A DNA stretch of 64,000 nucleotides from Bacteroidales bacterium (GCA_022783865.1 JALFYY010000013.1:124001-188000); one strand, 5' to 3'. Positions 37,805 through 46,112 are shown, numbered from the stretch's first letter. A program made the numbers and translations. Notes: generated from the letters alone by a model not told the origin.

Positions 37805-38109
37805 ACTGCATCCTTTTGTTTGGCACGGCGTTCTGCACGAGCGGCTGCAATTTCTGCATCAATCTCTTCCATTGTCAGTTCCGGTAGATTTTTGCGAACG
37901 GCTTCTTGATGAGCAGCCAGCAGGGAATTACTCAAACGCTGCCTTGCATCATGCTTGCGCCCGATACTAAAAGGAATACTACCGGTTTCCATTACTGCAT
38001 GCATGAAAATATTAAAAGCAGTGTTGGCACTCATACCAAATTCTCCACAGAGTTTGGTGAACTCTTCTTTCAGTTTTTGGTCCGTACGGACAGTCATTGT
38101 TGCTTGCAT
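37801..38109 (-). CDS. RelB/DinJ-type ribbon-helix-helix antitoxin
   Basis: 102 residues. The N-terminal ATMTVRTDQKLKEEFTKLCGEFGMSANTAFNIFMHAVMETGSIPF is a clear RelB/DinJ ribbon-helix-helix DNA-binding motif. The C-terminal part, rich in Glu, Ala, Arg and Lys (LTMEEIDAEIAAARAERRAKQ), should be the flexible toxin-wrapping region. It would bind and neutralise the PIN toxin encoded next and repress the shared promoter. The promoter (38159-38190) and a 21-bp palindrome (38130-38150) lie just upstream. Confidence 0.9.
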   Translation of the reverse strand: MQATMTVRTDQKLKEEFTKLCGEFGMSANTAFNIFMHAVMETGSIPFSIGRKHDARQRLSNSLLAAHQEAVRKNLPELTMEEIDAEIAAARAERRAKQKDAV

Positions 38110-38129
38110 AGTAGTAAAACGATTACATT

Positions 38130-38150
38130 ATGACAGCATTGTGCTATCAT
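38130..38150. promoter_or_regulatory. Probable antitoxin operator (imperfect palindrome)
   Basis: ATGACAGCA, TTG, TGCTATCAT: two 9-bp half-sites matching at 8 of 9 positions around a 3-bp centre. It begins about 8 bp downstream of the -7 box, so it covers the transcription start. This fits autorepression by the ribbon-helix-helix antitoxin. Confidence 0.6.
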
Positions 38151-38158
38151 TTTGCATG

Positions 38159-38190
38159 CAAAGATAAAGCATTTTTGTTAAACTACCAAA
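38159..38190 (-). promoter_or_regulatory. Promoter of the toxin-antitoxin operon
   Basis: On the minus strand, TTTG (38187-38190), a 20-bp spacer and TATCTTTG (38159-38166) match the Bacteroidota consensus closely. Confidence 0.72.
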
Positions 38191-38298
38191 TATATGTGTT
38201 TTTTTGTTGTTGAGTGCTACGTTGTTGAGACAAAATGCATATCGCCTTTGCGTATTAATAGCAGATGGGTGGGCATTAGTGGAGAACTAAACATACTG

Positions 38299-39345
38299 CT
38301 ACAGCACTGTGCACCAATGGTGTTTGTCTGTGGTTCTGCCGTATTGGATGTCTTGCAAGGCGTTGTATAACTGCCGGCTGATAGTGCCGGGGGTAGTGCC
38401 GAACTCGTAGGTTGTAGCGTTGTCGGGGTCGATGATGCGGGATATAGGGGCAATCACAGCTGCCGTACCGCAAGCACCGCATTCTGTGAAAGCGGATAGT
38501 TCCTCCACAGGGATATGCCGTCTCACTACTTGCAATCCTTGTTCACGAGCGAGCGTCATGAGGCTGTCGTTGGTGATGCTGGGCAAGATAGATGTCGATT
38601 TGGGCGTGACGTAGGCATAGCGTTGCAGTTCGCCATCCCGCTTTGGTAATGGCTTGATACCGAAGAAGTTGGCAGCACCGCATTCGTCGATATAGCGTTT
38701 GTGTTTGGCATCCAGGAAAACGCACGACATACCCATGGCGTGGGCAACTTCGGTGGCACGAAACGACGATGCATAGTTGCCTCCCACTTTGAATTGCCCT
38801 GTGCCCAACGGTGCAGCACGGTCAACGTGGCGGTTGATGATGAAAGGTGTACCCAGGAAACCGACAGGAAAGTAGGGTCCTATCGGTGTGGCTATCACGA
38901 TGAACTCGAAAGCTCTGCCCGGTCCGACAGAGATGCGGGGAGTTGTAGAGAGGAGGATAGGGCGGAAATAGAGCGTAGCACCGGTTTCGTAAGGCGGCAG
39001 GTAGCGTAGATTCTTCTTCAAGGCAAGCACGATGGCGTCGCAGAATAAGTCGGTTGGAACGCCTTCCATGCATAGCCCTTTGGCAGAAGCTTGCATACGG
39101 CGGGCATTCTCTTCCATGCGGAAAATGCGCACTTTGCCGTCAACTCCGCGGAAAGCTTTCAGTCCCTCAAACACCTGTTGTCCGTATTGCAGGCAAGTGG
39201 CTGCCACGTGCAGTTCGATCCGTTTGTTGCGGGTTGCCCGGGGTGCAGACCATTGACCGTCATGGTAACTGCAACGGACGATATAGTCCGTCTCGGTGTA
39301 ATGAAACCCTAAGTTGTGCCAATCTATCGTAGCTGTATCGTTCAT
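38299..39345 (-). CDS. ilvE: Branched-chain amino-acid aminotransferase
   Basis: 348 residues, class IV PLP aminotransferase. The PLP lysine is K186 in GTGQFKVGGNYASS. Other family elements are QQVFEGLKAFR near 56-66, ECGAANFFGI, and TECGACGTAAVIAPI near the C-terminus. This is the longer (type II) form of about 340-360 residues. It interconverts leucine, isoleucine and valine with their 2-oxo acids. Its ATG overlaps the end of wbqC by 4 bp, so it is the last gene of the dapB-lepB-wbqC-ilvE operon. The 132 bp beyond its stop hold no gene. Confidence 0.93.
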   Translation of the reverse strand: MNDTATIDWHNLGFHYTETDYIVRCSYHDGQWSAPRATRNKRIELHVAATCLQYGQQVFEGLKAFRGVDGKVRIFRMEENARRMQASAKGLCMEGVPTDLFCDAIVLALKKNLRYLPPYETGATLYFRPILLSTTPRISVGPGRAFEFIVIATPIGPYFPVGFLGTPFIINRHVDRAAPLGTGQFKVGGNYASSFRATEVAHAMGMSCVFLDAKHKRYIDECGAANFFGIKPLPKRDGELQRYAYVTPKSTSILPSITNDSLMTLAREQGLQVVRRHIPVEELSAFTECGACGTAAVIAPISRIIDPDNATTYEFGTTPGTISRQLYNALQDIQYGRTTDKHHWCTVL

Positions 39346-39923
39346 AGTGTTTGTATGTTATGCAAATAGATAGTTGCCTCGTTACCCAAGTTGAAGAGCA
39401 GGTCAACAATGCTCAGGTTGCTTTGGAAGCCGTGTTTGTCGGCAAATATCTGATAATAGGGGGTGTTTGTTCCCTCGAATTGTAGGTCTAAAGTTGTAGA
39501 GCCTGCCCAGTCGGAAGTTAGGCAAACGGCGTCGGGCTCGTCCAACAGGTGCATTACTGTTCTGTGCAGTTGCATGTTGAAATCGAGCAGATACTTGTAG
39601 TGCTGCTCGTAGAATGGTCGGAAGAAATCGGCATAGTAGTCGAAGAAAGGCGTGTGCCGGTAAGCCGAAACCAAGGCGAGCCAATGTTGGTGTTGCCATT
39701 TGGTTTGGTAGCTTATCTCCACGTCTTTGGTGAACTGTTTGCTTTCGGCATGCCTGACGGGTACGCTCAATGTCTGTACACCATTGGTGCCTGCTATCAG
39801 ACAACGGTTGCGAAGTGTTTGTTTGGGAAACGACTCCCATTGTTCTATCATCGGTTTGCTGTCGCGGAGCAATGTCTGATAGTAACAAACGGGGGCTAAA
39901 TATCCTGTCGGAAACACGCTCAT
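39342..39923 (-). CDS. WbqC-like family protein
   Basis: 193 residues. The start (PTGYLAPVCYYQTLL), NRCLIAGTNGVQTLSVPV, the WQHQHWLALVSAYRHTPFFDYYADFF block and the end motif LSIVDLLFNLG are the conserved core of the WbqC family. Members occur in O-antigen or surface-glycan clusters of some bacteria and beside lepB in Bacteroidota; the enzymatic activity is unsettled. It starts 27 bp after lepB and overlaps ilvE by 4 bp. Confidence 0.85.
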   Translation of the reverse strand: MSVFPTGYLAPVCYYQTLLRDSKPMIEQWESFPKQTLRNRCLIAGTNGVQTLSVPVRHAESKQFTKDVEISYQTKWQHQHWLALVSAYRHTPFFDYYADFFRPFYEQHYKYLLDFNMQLHRTVMHLLDEPDAVCLTSDWAGSTTLDLQFEGTNTPYYQIFADKHGFQSNLSIVDLLFNLGNEATIYLHNIQTL

Positions 39924-39950
39924 ATCTTCTTCTGCTTTGTGCTGGGCAAC

Positions 39951-41360
39951 TTATTCCCAAGCTTTGTTAAAGAGGCGTTTCCAGCGGATATGCCCTTTGC
40001 CCCAAGGTTTGTCTTTGTCAATAGAGAGCCAGATGAATACGGGGCGTCCTACGATGTGGTCTTCCGGCACGAAGCCCCAATAGCGTGAGTCGGCGGAATT
40101 GTGGCGGTTGTCGCCCATCATCCAGTAGTAGTCCATTCGGAAAGTATATCTGTCGGCGGCTTCGCCGTTGATGTAGATAACCGAATCGCGCATGGTGATG
40201 TCCTGATGCTCATAGGCACGGATGCAACGCTCGTAGATATAGTAGTTGTCGGGCGTAAGCTGCAGTGTTTCTCCTGCATGAGGAAGATAAACGGGACCAT
40301 AGTTGTCGCGTGTCCATTCGGTTTTCCCCAAGGGATAGACATCCCCTTTGCGCCACGATGGCTCTATCTTAATGGTACGGATATTCCGGTTCTGTTCCAA
40401 CTTCTCTTTCATCTCGCGGGTCAATGGGAAATGGTAGGTAGGCAGTGCAGGGTCAAGCTCCATGGCAAGTATCTCTTCCTCTCCTGCACGGGTGGCAGGA
40501 AGCAGACGGCGGTCGTCTTTGCTAATGCCCAACTTGTCCAAATAAGTGCTCGAGAGCAATCCGCCGGTGGTTTGTACGTAGTAGTTATATTGTACGCCTT
40601 CGTGGTCGGGCAAAGGTTCGGAGTTGATGTAGATTTGGTTGTCGATTATCTGCAGCGAGTCGCCAGGCGTACCGACACAGCGCTTTACGTAGTTCTCCCT
40701 GCGGTCCACCGGCCGCCATACGATGTCGCCGAAGATGTCTTTGCGCTGGTGTACGGTCTGTTTGCCATAGTAGTAGCAGAGCGTATAATAGTCGGGGTTT
40801 TGCTGTTTGAGCGCCACAGTATCGCCGGCGGGGAAATTGAAGACGACGATATCGCCCTTTTTCGGACTGTCCCAACCTGCCAAACGGCGGTATTCCCATT
40901 GCGGATGCTCGATATATGATTTGCCTCCGCCCAACCATTTCGGGAAGGTATGTTGCACCAACGGAAAACTCAGGGGCGTATTGGGGATACGCGGACCGTA
41001 GCTGGCTTTGCTTACAAACAGAAAATCGCCCACTAACAGACTCTTTTCCAATGAACTGCTCGGTATCTGATAGTTCTGGAAAATATAGAGGTTGATGAAA
41101 TATACTGCCACTAAGGCAAACACGATGGCATCAATCCACGAACAGATGGTATATGCCGCTTTGTTGGTATCTTTGTATTTCTTCCACCATGTCCAAGGGA
41201 TATATTTGGTGATGAACATGTCGGCTATTACAGGCAGCAATAGCAGCCACCAGAAATTGCCCACCCAGCAAATGAACAATACATACAGGGTGCTCCATAC
41301 ACCGGCTGCTATCCATTGTTTGGTGCTGACCGAGGCGATTCGCTCTTTGAATGATTTCAT
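39951..41360 (-). CDS. lepB: Signal peptidase I
   Basis: 469 residues, the long Bacteroidota form with an insertion in the catalytic region. Two hydrophobic segments near the N-terminus (about 17-50) and a third (about 74-97) anchor it. The nucleophile is in QIPSSSLEKSLLVGD, with S103 most likely. The general base is K226 in NYVKRCVGTPGD. The C-terminal box is GDNRHNSADSRYWGFVPEDHIVG. The enzyme removes signal peptides after Sec export. It lies 30 bp after dapB and 27 bp before wbqC. Confidence 0.95.
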   Translation of the reverse strand: MKSFKERIASVSTKQWIAAGVWSTLYVLFICWVGNFWWLLLLPVIADMFITKYIPWTWWKKYKDTNKAAYTICSWIDAIVFALVAVYFINLYIFQNYQIPSSSLEKSLLVGDFLFVSKASYGPRIPNTPLSFPLVQHTFPKWLGGGKSYIEHPQWEYRRLAGWDSPKKGDIVVFNFPAGDTVALKQQNPDYYTLCYYYGKQTVHQRKDIFGDIVWRPVDRRENYVKRCVGTPGDSLQIIDNQIYINSEPLPDHEGVQYNYYVQTTGGLLSSTYLDKLGISKDDRRLLPATRAGEEEILAMELDPALPTYHFPLTREMKEKLEQNRNIRTIKIEPSWRKGDVYPLGKTEWTRDNYGPVYLPHAGETLQLTPDNYYIYERCIRAYEHQDITMRDSVIYINGEAADRYTFRMDYYWMMGDNRHNSADSRYWGFVPEDHIVGRPVFIWLSIDKDKPWGKGHIRWKRLFNKAWE

Positions 41361-41390
41361 ATCGTATAGTCTGTTTTTGGTTCTTGTCGG

Positions 41391-42104
41391 TTAGAAAGGC
41401 AGCAGGTCCTGCATGTTGTAGAAGCCCCGTTTGCCTTGCATGAATTCAGCGGCTAACACGGCTCCCAAGGCAAATCCTTCTCTCGATTTGGCTTCGTGGG
41501 TAATCCGTATGCAGTCCGCTGCGCTGTCGTAGCAAACGGTGTGTATGCCGGGTACCTCGCCTTCTCTTTTGGACGTAATCTCCACATGGCTTTCGGTGTC
41601 GTGCCCTGCATTAAGCACTTTTTCTATATCTTGCGCAAGGGTGACGGCAGTTCCGCTCGGAGCGTCTTTCTTATGGATATGATGTGTCTCTTCTATCGTC
41701 ACACTGTATTCCGTCTGTGGGCGCATCAGTTCTGCCAAGTGCCGGTTGAGCGCCATGAAGAGGTTCATGCCGATAGAGTAGTTCGATGTCCAGAATAGTC
41801 CGTTCTCTCGGGCTTCCGCTTGCAGTACGTGTAGCATTTTCTCTCCGTTATCGCCTGTGTGTTCGGTCCAGCCGGTTGTGCCGCATACCACCGGAACATG
41901 GTGCTGCCATGCTGCACGGATATTGCTTACTGCTGTATCAGGCGTACTAAACTCAATGGCAACATCGGCATTGGCAAAGGCGGCAGAGTCGAAATCCTGC
42001 TGATTGTCTTTGTCGATGATGACGGATATCTCATGCCCGCGTTTCAATGCCTGTTCTTCAACGATATGCCCCATTTTGCCGTATCCTATCAGTGCTATCT
42101 TCAT
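41391..42104 (-). CDS. dapB: 4-hydroxy-tetrahydrodipicolinate reductase
   Basis: 237 residues. DapB reduces hydroxy-tetrahydrodipicolinate with NAD(P)H in the lysine and diaminopimelate pathway. The nucleotide fold begins IALIGYGKMGHIVE. EFSTPDTAV, CGTTGWTEH and the substrate-binding signature HHIHKKDAPSGTA with catalytic His and Lys are all present. The length is slightly short relative to E. coli (273), usual for Bacteroidota. It is the first gene of a four-gene operon; a TACCTTTG -7 box lies 36 bp upstream. Confidence 0.96.
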   Translation of the reverse strand: MKIALIGYGKMGHIVEEQALKRGHEISVIIDKDNQQDFDSAAFANADVAIEFSTPDTAVSNIRAAWQHHVPVVCGTTGWTEHTGDNGEKMLHVLQAEARENGLFWTSNYSIGMNLFMALNRHLAELMRPQTEYSVTIEETHHIHKKDAPSGTAVTLAQDIEKVLNAGHDTESHVEITSKREGEVPGIHTVCYDSAADCIRITHEAKSREGFALGAVLAAEFMQGKRGFYNMQDLLPF

Positions 42105-42139
42105 GCCGTAGTATCAAAGTTGTTTTGTTTTTCAGACTG

Positions 42140-42147
42140 CAAAGGTA
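42140..42147 (-). promoter_or_regulatory. -7 box of the dapB operon promoter
   Basis: TACCTTTG on the minus strand, about 36 bp before the dapB ATG. It faces away from the PAP2 promoter in a 175-bp divergent region. Confidence 0.55.
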
Positions 42148-42244
42148 CAAATAATATACCAAATAGCCGCACTTATCCTCGTTTATATGCTGCAATACCT
42201 GTCAGAAATCGTCATGAACACTGTGCCGTCTCATAAAAATGTCG

Positions 42245-42252
42245 TATCTTTG
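42245..42252 (+). promoter_or_regulatory. -7 box of the PAP2 gene promoter
   Basis: TATCTTTG is 28 bp before the ATG at 42280. It lies inside the longest open frame (from 42187), which argues for the later start. Confidence 0.5.
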
Positions 42253-42279
42253 CAACCAGAATCCGACAAAACCGACAAT

Positions 42280-42972
42280 ATGCTGAAGTCTTTCTTTCGT
42301 GAAAACAGGGCTTTCCTGTGGCTCTCCGTGGTAGTCTTTGTTGCTATGGGCATGGCTCTTTGCCTTGTAGATGTGCGTGACTTGCATCTGTGGCTCAACA
42401 CTTGGCATTGCTCCTTTGCCGATGTCTTCTTCCGCTATTATACTTCCATCGCCGATTACTTGGTTTGGGGTTGCGTCGTTGCTTTGCTGTTTTATAAGGT
42501 AGGCGATTCTCTCTTTGTCCTTTCCGCGTATTTGGGTTCGGGGCTCATTACGCAGATTGTCAAGCATATTGTTCATGCCCCTCGTCCGTCGGTGGTCTTC
42601 GATTTGGCGAATCATCCCGATGCCTTGCCGTTGGTGGAGGGTGTGCGTTTGCATGTTTCCAATTCCTTTCCCTCTGGGCACACTACGGCATTTTTTGCTG
42701 TGTTCATGGCGATAGCACTGCTCTTTGCGTATCGTACCCGGTGGCGTTATGTCTATAAGCAGATGGCACAGACATTGTGTTTTTTGTTGGCGCTCTTGGG
42801 TGGTTATTCGCGTATTTATCTCTCGCAGCATTTTGCCGCTGACGTGTTCGCAGGCGGACTGATTGCCATAGTTTCGGTCGGTTTTATCTGGTTTGGCTTT
42901 GCCGTTTTGCAGCAAAAATACCCCCGTTTCTACTCGTGGAACCTGCTTTCTTGCATGAAAAAGAAGAATTGA
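42280..42972 (+). CDS. PAP2-family membrane phosphatase
   Basis: 230 residues from ATG 42280. The upstream in-frame ATG at 42187 is disfavoured because a -7 box lies after it. The acid phosphatase signature is complete: KHIVHAPRPS, PSGHTTAFF and SRIYLSQHFAADVF, on a polytopic protein of about six helices. The family dephosphorylates lipid phosphates such as undecaprenyl pyrophosphate, phosphatidic acid or lipid A; the substrate is not predictable here. It ends with a basic tail and stands alone. Confidence 0.88.
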   Translation: MLKSFFRENRAFLWLSVVVFVAMGMALCLVDVRDLHLWLNTWHCSFADVFFRYYTSIADYLVWGCVVALLFYKVGDSLFVLSAYLGSGLITQIVKHIVHAPRPSVVFDLANHPDALPLVEGVRLHVSNSFPSGHTTAFFAVFMAIALLFAYRTRWRYVYKQMAQTLCFLLALLGGYSRIYLSQHFAADVFAGGLIAIVSVGFIWFGFAVLQQKYPRFYSWNLLSCMKKKN

Positions 42973-43058
42973 AAGATTTTTCCGCTTTTCTAATTCTATT
43001 ATTATCAGTGTGATAAAACATAACAGCGAAAAAAGTGCAAAAAAAGTGTTCCAAACTC

Positions 43059-43089
43059 TTGCGCATATCAGAAATATGCAGTACCTTTG
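43059..43089 (+). promoter_or_regulatory. Promoter of tRNA-Val
   Basis: TTG (43059-43061), a 20-bp spacer and TACCTTTG (43082-43089). The tRNA starts 22 bp further on. Confidence 0.68.
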
Positions 43090-43110
43090 CAACCGCAATT
43101 CGGAAAACGA

Positions 43111-43188
43111 GGGCGTTTAGCTCAGCTGGTTTAGAGCATCTGCCTTACAAGCAGAGGGTCGGCGGTTCGAATCCGTCAACGCCCACCA
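43111..43188 (+). tRNA. tRNA-Val (TAC), CCA encoded
   Basis: Cloverleaf: acceptor GGGCGTT/AACGCCC, anticodon stem TCTGC/GCAGA with loop CTTACAA (anticodon TAC), T-arm with GTTCGAATC, and ACCA at the end (43185-43188). The encoded CCA contrasts with the tRNA-Asp of this window. Confidence 0.97.
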
Positions 43189-43190
43189 CT

Positions 43191-43221
43191 AAAAGCGGTC
43201 ATTTCTTCGACTGCTTTTTTT
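43191..43221 (+). terminator. Terminator after tRNA-Val
   Basis: A 10-bp stem AAAAGCGGTC with GACTGCTTTT (one G-T pair), an 8-nt loop and a run of seven T. Confidence 0.75.
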
Positions 43222-43248
43222 GTATTCCGACTATTTTCCGTATCTTTG
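43219..43248 (+). promoter_or_regulatory. Promoter of engB
   Basis: TTTG (43219-43222), an 18-bp spacer and TATCTTTG (43241-43248), 41 bp before the ATG at 43290. Confidence 0.6.
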
Positions 43249-43289
43249 CACTGACTAACGGCTTCTGGCTGCTTAATACCATACTGACT

Positions 43290-43886
43290 ATGCAAATCAA
43301 CAACGCTGCTTTTGTCCTCTCTTCGCCCGATGTGGCACAGTGTCCGCCGCATACTTTGCCCGAATATGCTTTTATCGGTCGGAGCAATGTCGGCAAATCC
43401 TCGCTTATCAATATGCTTTGTCGCAAAAAAGACTTGGCAAAGACGTCCTCCAAACCGGGCAAGACGCTTCTTATCAATCACTTTCTGATTAACAACGAGT
43501 GGCAGCTTGTTGACCTGCCCGGTTATGGGTTCGCCAAGGCGGGAAAGGCGCAACGTGAGAAACTGCGTAAGATGATTGAGCGCTATTGTCTCTTGCGTCC
43601 GCAGTTGGTTTCCATGTTTGTTTTGGTGGATTGTCGTCACGAACCGCAGGCTATCGACCTTGAGTTCATGCGCTGGTTGGGCGAACAACAAGTGCCTTTT
43701 GCCATCGTCTTCACCAAAGCCGACAAACTCGGACGGCAGCGGCTCAATGAAAATATCGAAGCCTACAAAGCCGTCTTGCTCCAAGATTGGGAGACTCTTC
43801 CGCCTTGTTTCGTCACTTCGTCCGACAGCGGTCTGGGGGCGGAGCAACTCCTCTCTTATATCGAAGAAATCAATCAGACCCTATGA
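43290..43886 (+). CDS. engB: Ribosome biogenesis GTPase EngB/YsxC
   Basis: 198 residues from ATG 43290. A longer frame runs back through the tRNA-Val gene and is not real. G1 is GRSNVGKSS, followed by the switch region, G3 DLPGYG and G4 TKADKL; the length is that of the family. EngB assists assembly of the large ribosomal subunit and is essential in several bacteria. Its stop overlaps the start of the binding-protein gene (ATGATG), so the three genes engB, 43883 and 44998 form a coupled unit. Confidence 0.95.
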   Translation: MQINNAAFVLSSPDVAQCPPHTLPEYAFIGRSNVGKSSLINMLCRKKDLAKTSSKPGKTLLINHFLINNEWQLVDLPGYGFAKAGKAQREKLRKMIERYCLLRPQLVSMFVLVDCRHEPQAIDLEFMRWLGEQQVPFAIVFTKADKLGRQRLNENIEAYKAVLLQDWETLPPCFVTSSDSGLGAEQLLSYIEEINQTL

Positions 43887-45001
43887 TGCGTTTCTCTCAT
43901 ATCTTGAAGGCATATTGCGCCGTTTTGCTCAGTCTGTTGCTACTCGGCTGTTCGCGTCCGGCAAGCCAAAATATTCCGCTTTCTGACAACCGGTATGCCC
44001 GAGGGTTCGCCCTCATTCCGCATACGGATTATACCGAAGCGGTGGTCCTCGACCCGTGGCAACCCGGGCGGATTATGCAGCGTTACTGGCTTGTGCCCGA
44101 CTCGTTGCCTGATGTTCAGACACCTTCTGATGGTGTCAGAGTGAGTGTTCCCGTTCGTCGTATGGCAGTCAATTCGTGCACGCACATAGGTTTCCTCTCG
44201 CCCCTGGACAAGCTCCATACCGTTGTTGCCGTGTGTGACCCTTCCTTGGTTTATACTCCGTTGCCCGACAGCGGTTATGTCGATATGGGTAATAATCTGC
44301 AGCTTTCTGTCGAGCGGCTTTTGCTCGCCAAACCCGATGCGCTCATGCTCAGTACTTATGCCCAAAACGATGCCCAGCGTGACCTTCTGCAGCAAGCCGG
44401 CATACCTGTTATATATAATAATGAGTGGACCGAAATCCATCCCTTGGCGCGTGCCGAATGGTTGCGCTTTGTGGCGGCGTTCTATGGCGAGGAAGCACTG
44501 GCGGACAGCCTTTTCCAAAGGGTGGTAGAGGACTATAATGCCTTGGCGCAATTGGTCATGAACCAAACGGAACGCCCTGTGGTTTTGCCGGGCGGCAATT
44601 TCCGTGGCACGTGGTATGTGCCCTCGGGAAAGAGCTATATGGGGCGTCTTTTTGTAGATGCGGGTGCCGATTATCCGTATGCTGCCGATACCTCGGCGAC
44701 TTCTCTCCCGCTCTCTCTGGAAACCGTCCTCATGCGTTTCCAAGAGGCGGATGTATGGGTGGGCGCATCGGCACGTACCTTGCAGGAATTGGCGGACTTG
44801 GATGAGAAGCACACTTGTTTCTCGGCATTCCGGCAGGGGAAGGTCTATAATTTTCTGAAACGGACCACTCCCTCCGGCGGTAACGATTTCTGGGAAACAG
44901 GGGTCGTGCGCCCCGATATGATATTGGCGGATCTTATAAAGGTGCTTTATCCTGAACTTCTGCCTGATTACGAACTCTGTTTTATTGACCGGCTGCCATG
45001 A
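43883..45001 (+). CDS. Periplasmic-binding lipoprotein of the iron-siderophore/cobalamin type
   Basis: 372 residues from ATG 43883. The lipobox LLLLGC near residue 22 makes it an outer- or inner-leaflet lipoprotein after Lgt. The two-lobed class III binding fold is shown by [77 protein letters not shown] and the VWVGASA region. The family binds vitamin B12, heme or ferric siderophores and delivers them to BtuCD-like permeases. No permease or ATPase gene adjoins; it is coupled instead to engB and a UspA-like gene by 4-bp overlaps, so the ligand is uncertain. Confidence 0.82.
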   Translation: MMRFSHILKAYCAVLLSLLLLGCSRPASQNIPLSDNRYARGFALIPHTDYTEAVVLDPWQPGRIMQRYWLVPDSLPDVQTPSDGVRVSVPVRRMAVNSCTHIGFLSPLDKLHTVVAVCDPSLVYTPLPDSGYVDMGNNLQLSVERLLLAKPDALMLSTYAQNDAQRDLLQQAGIPVIYNNEWTEIHPLARAEWLRFVAAFYGEEALADSLFQRVVEDYNALAQLVMNQTERPVVLPGGNFRGTWYVPSGKSYMGRLFVDAGADYPYAADTSATSLPLSLETVLMRFQEADVWVGASARTLQELADLDEKHTCFSAFRQGKVYNFLKRTTPSGGNDFWETGVVRPDMILADLIKVLYPELLPDYELCFIDRLP

Positions 45002-45669
45002 ATTTTCTCCTTGTCGAAGACCTGCCTGCTACACCCCTGCAAAAAGACTTTGTCTTGCAACTGAGCCGGCAAATGCAACGCAGTTTGCTCACGCTCAGTG
45101 CCTTGCCTGATGATATCGACCTCTATGTCGAACAAAACGAAGTGGACATCCTCTTCATTGTTTGCCATAGTGCTGCCCGCCGTGTGCAATCGTTGCTCAA
45201 TCAATGCCGTACATTGCGTATTCCCTATGTTTTTCTGACGGATACAATGCAGCATATCAATCCTTTGCAGCGTCTGCTCTTGCCCGTGACCATGCTCGAA
45301 GAGGAAGTGTACAAAGTGCATGTTGCTTCGCCGATCGCACGCTATACGGGGGCGGAAGTCCTTTTGCTCCAAGCTCATGACTATGGGCATCGTGCCTTGC
45401 AGCATACGCAGAAAATCCAAACGGCGCTCTCTAAGGTCAATATTCCCTACCAAACGATAGGGGGCAAGACTGATAGCTTCCGCCTTTATAAAGAGTCGGT
45501 TGACCGTCAGCGGGAAATGCATGCCGACATGCTTCTTCTGACGGCTTCGCGTGATTATGGCTTGGACGACCTTATTTTCGGTCCTCCCGAGCGCCATGCC
45601 GTCCTTCGCTCTCATTGTCCGGTTCTTCTCCTCAATCCTCGCGGTGACCTCTATACGCTCTGCGACTGA
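44998..45669 (+). CDS. Universal-stress-protein-like protein
   Basis: 223 residues. Pieces resemble the UspA alpha/beta fold: VDILFIVCHSAARRVQSLLNQC, RLLLPVTMLEEEVYKVHVASPIARYTGAEVLLLQAHDYG, HADMLLLTASRDYGLDDLIFGPPERHAVLRSHCPVLLLNP, the last matching the C-terminal nucleotide-loop region. The N-terminal 60-70 residues are divergent. It starts inside the stop of the binding-protein gene (ATGA). Function is unknown; the family assignment is moderate. Confidence 0.6.
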   Translation: MNFLLVEDLPATPLQKDFVLQLSRQMQRSLLTLSALPDDIDLYVEQNEVDILFIVCHSAARRVQSLLNQCRTLRIPYVFLTDTMQHINPLQRLLLPVTMLEEEVYKVHVASPIARYTGAEVLLLQAHDYGHRALQHTQKIQTALSKVNIPYQTIGGKTDSFRLYKESVDRQREMHADMLLLTASRDYGLDDLIFGPPERHAVLRSHCPVLLLNPRGDLYTLCD

Positions 45670-45683
45670 TTCTTCACTTTGCT

Positions 45684-45708
45684 TGTAGAGACGGGGCGTG
45701 CCCCGTCT
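45684..45708 (+). repeat. REP-like palindrome with TTGTAGAG head
   Basis: TTGTAGAG then an inverted repeat (45689-45708) with half-site AGACGGGGC and a GT centre. It is 15 bp after the UspA-like stop codon and could also act as a terminator. It begins a 640-bp gene-free stretch (45670-46311) made almost entirely of repeats. Confidence 0.72.
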
Positions 45709-45735
45709 AAAATGGCTTGATAATGCTGTTGGTGC

Positions 45736-45752
45736 GCAGGCGTCTCGCCTGC
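45736..45752 (+). repeat. Short GC-rich palindrome GCAGGCG-TCT-CGCCTGC
   Basis: Perfect 7-bp arms around TCT, 27 bp after the REP-like element. It is probably a second REP-type family. Confidence 0.6.
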
Positions 45753-45754
45753 AT

Positions 45755-45795
45755 AATTGTCCAATTGTGAAATTGTCAAATAGGGCTTGTCCGGT
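45755..45795 (+). repeat. 8-bp tandem repeat (AATTGTSM, 3 copies) joined to dispersed 15-mer
   Basis: AATTGTCC, AATTGTGA and AATTGTCA in register run to 45778. TAGGGCTTGTCCGGT follows at 45781-45795, identical to 13091-13105. Related octamers lie at 28893-28924. Confidence 0.68.
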
Positions 45796-45854
45796 CAAAT
45801 AGTGTGCGTCTCGTCCGCCTATCCTGTCATTGTGCCTGCCCCTTTAATGCAATA

Positions 45855-45889
45855 TTAACTATTAATTATTAACTATTAACTATTAACTA
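45855..45889 (+). repeat. 7-bp tandem repeat TTAACTA, 5 copies
   Basis: Five heptamers (second copy TTAATTA) preceded by CAATA, as in the array next to nadK at 11825-11852. Confidence 0.85.
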
Positions 45890-45905
45890 TCACGTAGCTT
45901 CCGTC

Positions 45906-45949
45906 CCCGTACCATTCCCGTACCATTCCCGTACCATTGCCGTACCATA
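45906..45949 (+). repeat. 11-bp tandem array, family C (CCCGTACCATT), 4 copies
   Basis: Three identical units CCCGTACCATT and a final GCCGTACCATA in 11-bp register. It is related to the array at 12908-12940. Confidence 0.93.
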
Positions 45950-46004
45950 AAGCATCCTTCGAGCCATCATCATCGTACTCCATATATACCCCTAAGCATC
46001 CGTC

Positions 46005-46070
46005 CCCGTACAATTCCCGTACAATTCCCGCACAATTCCCGCACTATTACCGCACTATTGCCGCACTATT
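46005..46070 (+). repeat. 11-bp tandem array, family C variant (CCCGTACAATT to CCGCACTATT), 6 copies
   Basis: Six units show step-wise drift along the array: CCCGTACAATT twice, CCCGCACAATT, CCCGCACTATT, ACCGCACTATT, GCCGCACTATT. Adjacent units differ by at most one or two bases, as expected if the array grew by local duplication followed by mutation. Confidence 0.93.
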
Positions 46071-46112
46071 ACCCGTAGCATCATATGACATCCGTATCTC
46101 CCGCACGTATCT

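Noticed and set aside
43035..43289. N-terminal extension of EngB reading through tRNA-Val
   Set aside because: The frame crosses a full tRNA, a terminator and the engB promoter; the family start is at 43290.
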